A DNA stretch of 64,000 bases from the NCBI RefSeq assembly GCF_002592005.1, contig NZ_NVQF01000002.1:1-64000 (forward strand), given 5' to 3'. Source of the DNA: Mycolicibacterium palauense. Lineage in GTDB: Bacteria > Actinomycetota > Actinomycetes > Mycobacteriales > Mycobacteriaceae. Under the pieces are notes generated by a model. The model saw only the letters and a list, made by a program, of their open reading frames with translations. It was not told the DNA's origin and made no database searches. Below are positions 12,495 through 20,477 of this stretch, one piece after another. The translations under genes and the position numbers were made by a program. Each line of letters opens with the position of its first letter. Position 1 is the stretch's first letter.

Positions 12495-14582
12495 ATGTCG
12501 ATACGAGAGCAGGCGCAGGCACTGCTGCAGCAGCTGGCCGGCCCCACGGCCGTCCTGCGCGACGACCAGTGGACGGCGATCGAAGCGCTCGTCGTGCACC
12601 GCCGCCGCGCCCTGGTCGTGCAGCGCACCGGATGGGGCAAGTCTGCGGTCTACTTCATCGCCGCCAGACTGCTACGTGAGCAGGGGCGCGGCCCGACGGT
12701 CATCGTCTCGCCGCTGCTGGCCCTGATGCGCAACCAGGTGCTGGCCGCCGAGCGGGCCGGCGTGCGGGCGGCGACCATCAACTCCGGCAACGTCACCGAG
12801 TGGGACGACATCCACCGCCGGGTCACCGAGGGTGATCTCGACGTGCTGCTGGTCAGCCCGGAACGGTTGAACAATCCCGACTTTCGCGACAATGTGCTGC
12901 CCGCGCTGGCCGCCGACGCGGGGCTCGTGGTGGTCGACGAGGCGCACTGCGTGTCCGACTGGGGCCATGACTTCCGCCCCGACTACCGGCGAATCCGCAC
13001 CCTGATCGCCGAGCTGGGCGCCGGAATCCCGGTGCTGGCCACCACCGCCACGGCCAACGACCGGGTGGTCGAGGACGTCTCGGCCCAGCTCGGGGTCGGC
13101 GGCGAGGACACCGTGGTGCTGCGCGGCGGTCTGGACCGGGAGTCGTTGCGGCTCTCGGTGATCCGTGCCGGTGGACCGGCCCAGCGCGCGGCCTGGCTGG
13201 CGGCCCGGCTCGGTGAGTTGCCGGGCTCGGGGATCGTCTACACCCTGACCGTCGCGCAGGCCCGCGACGTCGCCGCCCTCCTGCGTGAGCGCGGCCACCC
13301 GGTGGCGGCCTACACCGGCGCCACCGAGACCGCCGAGCGCGAACAGCTGGAGGCCGACCTGCTGGCCAACCGGGTCAAGGCGCTGGTGGCCACGTCGGCG
13401 CTGGGCATGGGATTCGACAAACCGGATCTGGGCTTCGTGGTGCACCTCGGTGCGCCGTCCTCACCCATCGCCTACTACCAGCAGGTCGGGCGTGCCGGTC
13501 GTTCCACCGACAGCGCGGAGGTGCTGCTGCTGCCCGGGGCCGAGGACCGCGACATCTGGCGCTACTTCGCCTCGGTGTCGTTCCCGGCCGAGCAGACGGT
13601 GCGCGACGTGCTGGCCGCCCTCGACCCCGAGCGCCCGCTCTCCACCGTCGCGCTGGAGAGCCGGGTGGACCTGAACCGCTCCCGGCTGGAGATGGTGCTG
13701 AAGGTCCTCGATGTCGACGGGGCGGTGCGCCGCGTCAAGGGTGGCTGGGTCGGCACGGGGCAGCCGTGGAGCTACGACGCCGAACGCTACGAACGCCTCG
13801 ACCAGTCCCGTCGTCGGGAACAGCAGGCGATGCTGGACTACCAGGACACCACCGAATGCCGGATGGCGTTCCTGCGCCGCCAGCTCGACGATCCCGACCT
13901 GCGCGCCGGCGAGCGGTGCGGACGCTGCGACAACTGCACGTCGCCGCGCTACAGCGCCGAGGTGGACGAGCAGGCGGTGGCCGACACCGGGCGCGCCCTG
14001 TCCCGACCGGGTGTCGAGCTGTCTCCCCGTCGGCAGTGGCCCTCCGGGTTGGGCCGGCTCGGGGTGGACCTGTCCGGCCGGATCACCGATGGTCCAGCCC
14101 CGGGGCGGGCGATCGGCCGGCTCACCGACCTGGGGTGGGGACCGCGGCTGCGAGCCCTGCTCGACGCTCCCGACGGCCCGGTGCCCGAGGAGGTGGTCCG
14201 GGCCGCCGTCGATGTGCTCGCGGCCTGGGACTGGCAGACCCGGCCGGCCGCGGTGATGGGTCTGGACTCCACCCGTCACCCGGTTCTCATCGCCTCGCTG
14301 GTGCGACGCCTGTCCGAGCTCGGGCGCCTCAAGGATCTCGGGGTGTTGGCCTACTCGCCGGTCCGCCGTCCGGTGACCGCGATGAACTCGGCGTATCGCG
14401 TTGCCGCGCTAGTGGATTCGTGGGAGGCGCCCGACCCCGCAGTGCTGGCGCCGGTGTCCGGTCCGGTGCTGCTGGTCGATGACCTCAGCGACACCGGGTG
14501 GACGTTGACCATGGCGGCCCGCACGCTGCGCAGCTGCGGGGCGGAGCAGGTGCTGCCGTTCGCGATCGCCGCGGTCGCCTAG
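12495..14582 (+). CDS. recQ: RecQ-family ATP-dependent DNA helicase with phosphoribosyltransferase-like tail
   Basis: A 695-residue superfamily 2 helicase. Walker A TGWGKS lies at about 45-50, the DEAH box in VVDEAHC at about 150, and motif VI at QQVGRAGR. The RecQ zinc site is present (ECRMAFLR, then CGRCDNC at about 477-483). Beyond about residue 500 the usual HRDC domain is not seen; instead a C-terminal segment includes LLVDDLSDTGWT (about 657-668), which looks like the PRPP loop of type I phosphoribosyltransferases. ATG 12495 has GGGAGG just upstream. Role in DNA unwinding and repair is from family knowledge; the purpose of the tail is unknown. It is unrelated to the steroid genes. Confidence 0.85.
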   Translation: MSIREQAQALLQQLAGPTAVLRDDQWTAIEALVVHRRRALVVQRTGWGKSAVYFIAARLLREQGRGPTVIVSPLLALMRNQVLAAERAGVRAATINSGNVTEWDDIHRRVTEGDLDVLLVSPERLNNPDFRDNVLPALAADAGLVVVDEAHCVSDWGHDFRPDYRRIRTLIAELGAGIPVLATTATANDRVVEDVSAQLGVGGEDTVVLRGGLDRESLRLSVIRAGGPAQRAAWLAARLGELPGSGIVYTLTVAQARDVAALLRERGHPVAAYTGATETAEREQLEADLLANRVKALVATSALGMGFDKPDLGFVVHLGAPSSPIAYYQQVGRAGRSTDSAEVLLLPGAEDRDIWRYFASVSFPAEQTVRDVLAALDPERPLSTVALESRVDLNRSRLEMVLKVLDVDGAVRRVKGGWVGTGQPWSYDAERYERLDQSRRREQQAMLDYQDTTECRMAFLRRQLDDPDLRAGERCGRCDNCTSPRYSAEVDEQAVADTGRALSRPGVELSPRRQWPSGLGRLGVDLSGRITDGPAPGRAIGRLTDLGWGPRLRALLDAPDGPVPEEVVRAAVDVLAAWDWQTRPAAVMGLDSTRHPVLIASLVRRLSELGRLKDLGVLAYSPVRRPVTAMNSAYRVAALVDSWEAPDPAVLAPVSGPVLLVDDLSDTGWTLTMAARTLRSCGAEQVLPFAIAAVA

Positions 14583-14647
14583 CCGAGGCGGGGCCCGGCC
14601 GGTGCGCTCGAGTGTCGGGGCCGCCGGGTCCGGACCATACTGGTGCG

Positions 14648-15040
14648 ATGACCGACACCAATGTGCTCGGTGGTCCGCTGCAGGCGTGCGGGTCCGACCC
14701 GATGACGGGGTTCTACCGGGACGGCTGCTGTTCGACCGGACCCGAGGACCTCGGCCTGCACACCATCTGCGCGGTGATGACCGCCGAATTCCTGGAGCAT
14801 CAACGCTCCATCGGCAACGATCTGGGCACCCCCATGCCCGCCTACCGGTTCCCCGGGGTGAATCCCGGCGACCGGTGGTGCGTCACGGCGACCAACTGGT
14901 TGCGGGCGCATCAGGATGGCTGCGCTGCGCCCGTCCTGCTGGCCTGCACCCACCAGCGCACCCTGGAGGTGGTGCCGCTGGCCACGCTGCAGGAGCATGC
15001 CGTCGACGTTCCCGACGACCCGGGCGCACTGACGTCCTGA
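14648..15040 (+). CDS. DUF2237 family small protein
   Basis: A 130-residue protein matching the bacterial DUF2237 family in length and in motifs: NVLGGPLQACGSDPMTGFYRDGCC at the start, HTICAVMTAEFL, and a GDRWCVTATNWL core. Several cysteines and histidines are conserved in the family, but its biochemical function is not known. It lies 65 bases after recQ on the same strand and may be co-transcribed. It converges on the IclR-family gene, with only 3 bases between the stops. Confidence 0.85.
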   Translation: MTDTNVLGGPLQACGSDPMTGFYRDGCCSTGPEDLGLHTICAVMTAEFLEHQRSIGNDLGTPMPAYRFPGVNPGDRWCVTATNWLRAHQDGCAAPVLLACTHQRTLEVVPLATLQEHAVDVPDDPGALTS

Positions 15041-15043
15041 CGG

Positions 15044-16075
15044 TCACCACCGGGGTTTGGAGCCGCCCAGTTGGGCGCTGACCGCGTCGGCGGTGGCGAC
15101 CAGGCGCGTGGCCCGGTCGGCGATCTCGGCTGCGTCCAGTGACCGCCCGATGTGCAGCGAGACCACCATCACCTGCCGCTGATGGTGGTCGTAGACCGGG
15201 GCGGAGATGACACTGACGGGATGTCGGCCGGCCCGGGATCCGGCCCGGGATCCGACCTGGGATCCGGCCCGGGATCCGACGCCGCCCGAGGGCTCCTCAC
15301 CGCGCAGGTAGACCCGCTCGCCGATCCCGGAGACCATCTCCGAGAGCAGGGCCCGCAGCTCCTCGGGCAGGGTGCTCGTCATCCCGGCGGTCAGCGCGTA
15401 CAGGCGCTGCCCGGCGGGGGTCAGCAGTTCCACCAGGTAGCCGTCGGCGCGGCATTCGCTGACCACCCGGTGCAGCCGCTCGGCGTCGGTGCGCAGCGGG
15501 ATGGTGGGCTCGCGGGCCATCCACTCCCGCAGTGCGGCATCGTCCCACAGCACGAACATCAGCCCGACCGGCGGCGCGAACGGATAGCTCTGCCCCACCC
15601 GGACCCCCGGGTCGGTGCCGGTCGGCGCCACCAGCTCGAGCAGCGTGATGCGGTCGTCGACGACCGCCGACAGCGCAGCGGTGCACCGCACCTGCGTGCA
15701 CAGGTCACGCAGTTCATCGCGCGCGGCCGGGCTGACCCGCAACGCCTCCTGGGCGGTGTGGCCGAGGGTGATCAGCGCCGGGCCCAGCCGGTAGGTCTTG
15801 TCGGCGGGATCCCGCAGGAGATAGCCCGCCCCGGTCAGGGTGGTGACGATGCCCAGGCAGGTCGGTTTGCTCAGTCCGAGCCGCCGGGCCAGCTCGGACA
15901 GCCCGAACCGGTCGTGGGGATGGCGGCCGAGGAAATCGAGGACCGCCACCACGCGCGCGGTCGGTGGGGAGATCCGCGCGGAATCGGCGGTGACATCCCG
16001 GCCGCCGTCGACCGGCTCCGGGCTCGGCGCGTCGGCAACCACCAGCGATCGGCCCTCCGGACGCGGGTCCCGCAT
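15044..16075 (-). CDS. IclR-family transcriptional regulator
   Basis: A 343-residue regulator with an N-terminal winged helix (VVAVLDFLGRHP through LSELARRLGLSKPTCLGIVTTL, about residues 40-75) and a C-terminal effector-binding IclR domain. It is longer than the usual 250-270 residues because of a leader of about 35 residues and a GSRA-type tetrapeptide insertion near residues 260-280 coded by 12-base repeats. ATG 16075 is chosen since the longer frame upstream would run through the KstR box. It is divergent from the Rv3531c-like operon, with a KstR box and a perfect palindrome between them, so autoregulation or control of that operon is plausible but unproven. Confidence 0.85.
   Translation of the reverse strand: MRDPRPEGRSLVVADAPSPEPVDGGRDVTADSARISPPTARVVAVLDFLGRHPHDRFGLSELARRLGLSKPTCLGIVTTLTGAGYLLRDPADKTYRLGPALITLGHTAQEALRVSPAARDELRDLCTQVRCTAALSAVVDDRITLLELVAPTGTDPGVRVGQSYPFAPPVGLMFVLWDDAALREWMAREPTIPLRTDAERLHRVVSECRADGYLVELLTPAGQRLYALTAGMTSTLPEELRALLSEMVSGIGERVYLRGEEPSGGVGSRAGSQVGSRAGSRAGRHPVSVISAPVYDHHQRQVMVVSLHIGRSLDAAEIADRATRLVATADAVSAQLGGSKPRW
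15235..15282 (-). repeat. Four 12-bp repeats coding GSRA/GSQV
   Basis: Units at 15235, 15247, 15259 and 15271 read gggatcc(g/c)(g/a)c followed by two variable bases. They code the Gly-Ser-Arg-Ala type insertion of the IclR-family protein. Confidence 0.85.
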
Positions 16076-16093
16076 GGGGACGTTGACTCGAAC

Positions 16094-16107
16094 TAGAACG
16101 CGTTCTA
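16094..16107. promoter_or_regulatory. KstR operator between iclR-type gene and Rv3531c-like operon
   Basis: tagaacgcgttcta is a perfect KstR-type palindrome, 18 bases from the IclR-family start and 63 bases from the ATG at 16171. Confidence 0.85.
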
Positions 16108-16134
16108 GTGTTCTGGTCGGAAACTCTACCAGTC

Positions 16135-16152
16135 CGGTCCAATATTGGACCG
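16135..16152. promoter_or_regulatory. Perfect 18-bp palindrome, candidate operator
   Basis: cggtccaatattggaccg is its own reverse complement. It lies between the KstR box and the GAAGGAGGG ribosome-binding site of the next gene, where a bound repressor would block transcription. The neighbouring IclR-family protein is the obvious candidate ligand; that is inference. Confidence 0.55.
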
Positions 16153-16170
16153 AAGGAGGGCCGCGGCTCG

Positions 16171-17298
16171 ATGTATGCACAACCGCTGACCGATGCGATC
16201 GCCGAAGCCGAGCGTCTGGTCTCCGAGGCGCCACACATCGAGAACGAGGCCGATCTGCTGGAGGGGCTGCAGTACCTGGCCGGCTGCATCATGGGCTGCA
16301 TCCACCTGGGCTTCGACTACGAGCGCGACCATCCGTTCCTGCAGTCGGGCACCGGTCCGTTCACCAAGATGGGGCTGGACAACCCGGACACCCTCTATTT
16401 CGGCACACGCGTACAACCCGGGAAGGAGTACGTGGTCTCCGGCCGCCGCGGCACCACCACCGACCTGAGCTTCCAGATGCTCGGGGGCGAGTACACCGAC
16501 GACAACGTACCCGCGAGCCAGGCGGCCTTCGACGACCGCGAACTCGACGTCGCCGCCGACGGCAGCTTCGAGTGGCGGGTCACCCCGACCGCGCCGTCGC
16601 AGCTGCTGATCCGCGAGGTCTACAACGACTGGTCGGCGCGGCGGGGCACCCTCTCGGTCGCGCGCACCGACACCGCGGGCACGGCACCGCCGCCGCTGAC
16701 CAGGGAGCTCATCGAGAAGCGGTATGCCGTGGCGGGCAGGCAACTGGTGCAACGGGTCAAGACCTGGCTGCAGTTCCCGCGGTGGTTCTACGACAACCTG
16801 CCGGTCAACACCATGGTGGCGCCGAGGCTCACTCCCGGCGGGCTGGCCACCCAGTACTCCTCGGTCGGGCACTTCGACCTCGCCGCCGACCAGGCGATGA
16901 TCATCACGCTGCCGGTCCCCGACGCGCCCTACCTGGGTTTCCAGCTGGGCAGCCTGTGGTACATCTCCCTGGACTACATCAACCACCAGACCTCGCTGAA
17001 CGGCACTCAGGCGCAGGCGGATCCGGACGGCAAGATCAGGATCGTCGTCTCCGACGCCAACCCCGGCGTCACCAACTGGTGTGAGACCCTGGCGCACCGC
17101 AAGGGATACCTGCAGTTCCGCTGGCAGCGGCTGTCCCGGGAACTCACCGAGGCCGACGGACCCTCCGTGGAGGTGCTCGACATCGACGAGGTCGCCGGCG
17201 CGCTGCCCTACTACGACTCCAACAAGATCTCCGACGGGGACTGGCGCGCGCGGATCGCCCTGCGCCAGAAGCAGATCGCCGACAGGATGGTGGGCTAG
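16171..17298 (+). CDS. Rv3531c-like protein of the KstR regulon, unknown function
   Basis: A 375-residue soluble protein with no signal peptide. Length and position match M. tuberculosis Rv3531c, which belongs to the KstR regulon but has no established activity. The C-terminal half (SLWYISLDYINHQTSLN, then NPGVTNWCETLAHRKGYLQFRWQR) resembles DUF1214-type sequences, so a DUF1214-like domain is possible. ATG 16171 follows a strong GAAGGAGGG site. It begins a tight three-gene operon with an SDR and a sulfotransferase-fold protein (3-base gap, then 1-base overlap), pointing to one steroid-related task. Confidence 0.8.
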   Translation: MYAQPLTDAIAEAERLVSEAPHIENEADLLEGLQYLAGCIMGCIHLGFDYERDHPFLQSGTGPFTKMGLDNPDTLYFGTRVQPGKEYVVSGRRGTTTDLSFQMLGGEYTDDNVPASQAAFDDRELDVAADGSFEWRVTPTAPSQLLIREVYNDWSARRGTLSVARTDTAGTAPPPLTRELIEKRYAVAGRQLVQRVKTWLQFPRWFYDNLPVNTMVAPRLTPGGLATQYSSVGHFDLAADQAMIITLPVPDAPYLGFQLGSLWYISLDYINHQTSLNGTQAQADPDGKIRIVVSDANPGVTNWCETLAHRKGYLQFRWQRLSRELTEADGPSVEVLDIDEVAGALPYYDSNKISDGDWRARIALRQKQIADRMVG

Positions 17299-17301
17299 GA
17301 C

Positions 17302-18084
17302 ATGAATGGATTGCTCGCGGGCAAGGTCGTCGTCATCAGCGGTGTCGGGCCGGCGCTGGGCTCGACGCTGGCGCGCCGGTGCGCCGAGGCCGGTGCCGAC
17401 CTGGTGCTGGCCGCCCGCACCGTCGAGCGCCTCGACGACGTCGCCAAGCAGGTCGCCGACCTGGGGCGCCGTGCGGTGTCCGTGGGCACCGACATCACCG
17501 ACGAGGGCCAGGTCGACAACCTGGTCCAGGAGTCCCTGAGCGCCTACGGCAGGGTCGATGTCCTGATCAACAACGCGTTCCGCGTCCCGTCGATGAAGCC
17601 GCTGGCCAACACGACGTTCGAGCACATGCGCGACGCGATCGAACTGACGGTGTTCGGCGCGCTGCGGATGATCCAGGGATTCACCCCGGCCCTGGCCGAG
17701 TCCAACGGTTCGGTGGTCAACGTCAACTCGATGGTGGTGCGCCATTCCCAGGCCAAGTACGGCGCCTACAAGATGGCCAAGTCGGCGCTACTGGCCATGT
17801 CGCAGTCGCTGGCCACCGAGCTCGGTGAGCAGGGTATCCGGGTGAATTCGGTGGTCCCCGGCTATATCTGGGGCGAGACCCTCAAGAGCTACTTCCATCA
17901 CCAGGCCGGTAAGTACGGCACCACCGTGGAGCAGATCTACCAGGCCACCGCGGCCGCATCGGATCTCAAGCGGCTGCCGACCGAGGACGAGGTGGCCTCG
18001 GCCATCCTGTTCATGGCCAGCGATCTGTCCAGCGGCATCACCGGCCAGACCCTCGACGTCAACTGCGGGGAGTACAAATCCTGA
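17302..18084 (+). CDS. Short-chain dehydrogenase/reductase, Rv3530c-like
   Basis: A 260-residue classical SDR. The cofactor loop is SGVGPALGS (about residues 13-21), a variant of the TGxxxGxG pattern. NNAF replaces NNAG, the catalytic Ser is in VNSMVV, and Tyr/Lys are in YKMAK (about 154-158). It should oxidise or reduce an alcohol/ketone with NAD(P), probably on a steroid or a side-chain CoA ester given the KstR operon; the substrate is not known. The atypical Gly motif and NNAF are shared with a mycobacterial subgroup rather than signs of decay. Three bases separate it from the preceding gene. Confidence 0.85.
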   Translation: MNGLLAGKVVVISGVGPALGSTLARRCAEAGADLVLAARTVERLDDVAKQVADLGRRAVSVGTDITDEGQVDNLVQESLSAYGRVDVLINNAFRVPSMKPLANTTFEHMRDAIELTVFGALRMIQGFTPALAESNGSVVNVNSMVVRHSQAKYGAYKMAKSALLAMSQSLATELGEQGIRVNSVVPGYIWGETLKSYFHHQAGKYGTTVEQIYQATAAASDLKRLPTEDEVASAILFMASDLSSGITGQTLDVNCGEYKS

Positions 18085-19226
18085 TGGGACGCACCGATGT
18101 CGGAACCGTCGAGGATCTGCACGCCTCGGCGACCAAGGCGGTGGGGCTGGAGGACTTCGGCTCCGATGAGGACAACTACCTCGAGGCGCTGGCGGTGCTG
18201 CTGGAGTCCTATCAGCGCGAGGCGGGGCTCACCGAGTTCGGCAGCAAGATGTGCCGCTTCTTCGTGCGCAACGCGCTGGTGGCCCGGCTGATGTCGGAGG
18301 CCGCCTTCAAACAGCACCCCGAGCACGCCGATGTGCCGATCGAGCGGCCCATCTTCGTCACCGGGCTGCCGCGCACCGGGACCACCGCACTGCACCGGCT
18401 GCTGACGGCCGATCCCGGACATCAGGGGCTGCAGTTGTGGCTCGCGGAGTTCCCCCAGCCCCGGCCGCCGCGTGAGACCTGGGCGGACAACCCGGTCTTC
18501 CAGCAGTTGGATGCCCAATTCGCCCAGGCGCACAACGAGAATCCCGAATACATGGGCCTGCACTACATGACCGCCGGCGAGGTCGAGGAGTGCTGGCAGC
18601 TGCTTCGTCAATCGCTGCACTCGGTGTCCTACGAGACGCTGGCCCACATCCCGACCTACGCGCGCTGGCTCTCCGAGCAGGACTGGACCGCGCCGTATCG
18701 GCGCCACCGCAGGAACCTCCAGCTGATCGGCCTCAACGACGCCGAGAAGCGGTGGGTGCTCAAGAACCCGAGCCATCTGTTCGCGCTGGACGCGCTGATG
18801 GCCACCTACCCTGATGCCCTGGTCGTGCAGTGCCACCGTCCGGCCGAGACACTGATGGCGTCGATGTGCTCGCTGGCCGCGCACACCACCGAGGGCTGGT
18901 CGACGCGGTTCGTCGGCGCCCAGATCGGCGCGGACTCGCTGGAGACCTGGTCCCGCGGCCTGGAGTTGTTCAACGCCGAACGCGCCAGGCACGACCCCGC
19001 CCAGTTCTGCGACATCGACTACGCCGACTTCGTCGAGGACCCGATCGGGACCGTCGAGGGCATCTACGCCCGCTTCGGCATCGACCTCAGCGATGCCGCC
19101 CGCAGGGCCATGCGGGACATGCACACCGAGAGCCAGCAGGGGCCCCGTGCGCCCAAACACAGTTACGCGCTGGAGGACTACGGCCTGACCACCGAGACGG
19201 TCAGGGAGCGCTTCGCGGGTCTGTGA
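18084..19226 (+). CDS. Sulfotransferase-fold protein, Rv3529c-like
   Basis: A 380-residue protein of the bacterial sulfotransferase family. The 5'-phosphosulfate loop is FVTGLPRTGTTALHRLL (about residues 91-107), and the 3'-phosphate binding region is likely around CHRPAETLMASMCSL. Family members transfer sulfate from PAPS to an alcohol or amine; for this KstR-regulon member neither donor nor acceptor is established. The start codon overlaps the SDR stop by one base (TGATG), so translation is coupled. It closes the operon. Confidence 0.85.
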   Translation: MGRTDVGTVEDLHASATKAVGLEDFGSDEDNYLEALAVLLESYQREAGLTEFGSKMCRFFVRNALVARLMSEAAFKQHPEHADVPIERPIFVTGLPRTGTTALHRLLTADPGHQGLQLWLAEFPQPRPPRETWADNPVFQQLDAQFAQAHNENPEYMGLHYMTAGEVEECWQLLRQSLHSVSYETLAHIPTYARWLSEQDWTAPYRRHRRNLQLIGLNDAEKRWVLKNPSHLFALDALMATYPDALVVQCHRPAETLMASMCSLAAHTTEGWSTRFVGAQIGADSLETWSRGLELFNAERARHDPAQFCDIDYADFVEDPIGTVEGIYARFGIDLSDAARRAMRDMHTESQQGPRAPKHSYALEDYGLTTETVRERFAGL

Positions 19227-19386
19227 GGCCCGGGACCGTGCCGCGGAACCGGTGATCCGGCCGGTCCCGACCGGTGCGGTGTGCAACGCTGCGGTCATGA
19301 ACCGATTCGCCGTGACGCCGGGCGGTGCCGGCCGACGACCCGGCCGACGAAGCGCGCGCGGGCGCTCGGCCCCGCGCGAGGACACC

Positions 19387-19932
19387 ATGACCGAGCCCGG
19401 CCGCGGGCCGACGATCAGCGGGCCCGTCGCAGTCACCAGCCTGGCGCTGGCGCTGATCACCTGGCCGTTGGCCTTCAACCTGGGGGCCTACGGGACGGTG
19501 TTCTACGACGACATCTTCACCGTCGTGGTGTCGTCGACGATTCTTGTGGTGCTCACCGTCGTCTACCGGCCCTTCGGCAGGGTGGGCAACTGGGTGACCG
19601 GACTCGCCCTGTCGGCTCCGCTGGCGTGGTTCGTCGCCGCGGTGGTGGTGAACGGGTCAACCAGTGGTGCCCTGGACCGTCCGTTCTTCGCCTGGGTGGC
19701 GGTGGTGATCCTCGTGGTGTCGGTGCCGCTGACGCTGCGCCTGCTCTTCGAGCTGTTCTATCCGGAGCTCACCGCGCCGGCCCGGCACCGTCAGCGGCTG
19801 GGCCTGGTGGCGTTGGTGGCCGTCGTGACGCTCGTCGGGTTCGTCGTCGGCCACAACAACGATCGGATCATGGAGTGCTCGGACTTCGTCGTCGCCGGCT
19901 CCCACGCTCCGGAGAACTGCCGGCAGGGCTGA
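19387..19932 (+). CDS. Four-helix integral membrane protein, unknown function
   Basis: A 181-residue protein with four predicted membrane segments (about 12-34, 41-59, 70-90, 101-120) and a possible fifth near 140-158, ending in a short periplasmic tail with two cysteines. ATG 19387 is chosen because the frame upstream is Arg/Gly-rich and non-hydrophobic, and GCGAGG precedes this ATG. No family is recognised with confidence. It stands alone, 160 bases after the sulfotransferase gene, and converges on the kshA operon. Confidence 0.65.
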   Translation: MTEPGRGPTISGPVAVTSLALALITWPLAFNLGAYGTVFYDDIFTVVVSSTILVVLTVVYRPFGRVGNWVTGLALSAPLAWFVAAVVVNGSTSGALDRPFFAWVAVVILVVSVPLTLRLLFELFYPELTAPARHRQRLGLVALVAVVTLVGFVVGHNNDRIMECSDFVVAGSHAPENCRQG

Positions 19933-19942
19933 CGGCGGCGAA

Positions 19943-19999
19943 CCCCCGGATCAGACCCCGATCGGCCCCGGATCGGCCCTGGATCAGCCCCGGATCAGC
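19943..19999. repeat. Imperfect 10-12-bp tandem repeats of ccccggatcagc type
   Basis: Five imperfect units of the (c)cccggatc(a/g)g(c) kind fill the space between two convergent genes and run into the last codons of the minus-strand gene. They are similar in sequence to the GGATCC-containing units inside the IclR-family gene. Confidence 0.7.
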
Positions 20000-20477
20000 C
20001 GTCGCCGGGGGAGGGGGCGCTGGAGACCGCCTCCAGGCAGCCCTCGGCGATGGCATGTTTGATGCTGTCGCTCAGCCGTGGACAGGACCGGGCCCGCCGC
20101 GGCTCGCCGCCGTTGGCACGGATCTCGGCGAAGTAGGCGCAGCTCTGCACGGCATCGGAATTCCACTGCACGGCGGTGTATTCGGGGCCCAGCTTCCTGA
20201 CCGACACCGTCGCGTGGCAGAACCGGCAGTCCACCGGGGCCATTCCCGAGTTGAGGTACCGCTCGCGGTCGCGGGCGGTGGCGGCGCGGACGGCGGCGGC
20301 GCGATCGGGTTCGCCCGCGAAATCCGGGGCCTTGCTCCAGGTTCCGCTGTCTCTCGCGGGACCGTCGTCGGGGCCGTGCTCATGGCCGTGCTCGTGGTCG
20401 TGGTCGTGGCCGCCGTGCAGGAGGATCATCGACCGGGTCAACCGGTCGACGTCGGGTACCTCCTCACGTGGCGACAT
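19995..20477 (-). CDS. Rv3527-like His-rich, Cys-containing companion of KshA
   Basis: A 160-residue protein translationally coupled to kshA (TGATG, 1-base overlap). After a short lead it carries HGGHDHDHEHGHEHG (about residues 21-35), a plain metal-binding run. A conserved-looking region follows with DCRFCHATVSVRKLG (CxxC) and the further cysteines QSCAYF, RSCPRL and EGCLEA. No enzymatic family is recognised. M. tuberculosis has an uncharacterised gene in the same place (Rv3527). Coupling to a Rieske/non-haem iron oxygenase suggests metal delivery, iron-sulfur assembly or regulation; this is inference from context only. Confidence 0.75.
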   Translation of the reverse strand: MSPREEVPDVDRLTRSMILLHGGHDHDHEHGHEHGPDDGPARDSGTWSKAPDFAGEPDRAAAVRAATARDRERYLNSGMAPVDCRFCHATVSVRKLGPEYTAVQWNSDAVQSCAYFAEIRANGGEPRRARSCPRLSDSIKHAIAEGCLEAVSSAPSPGDG

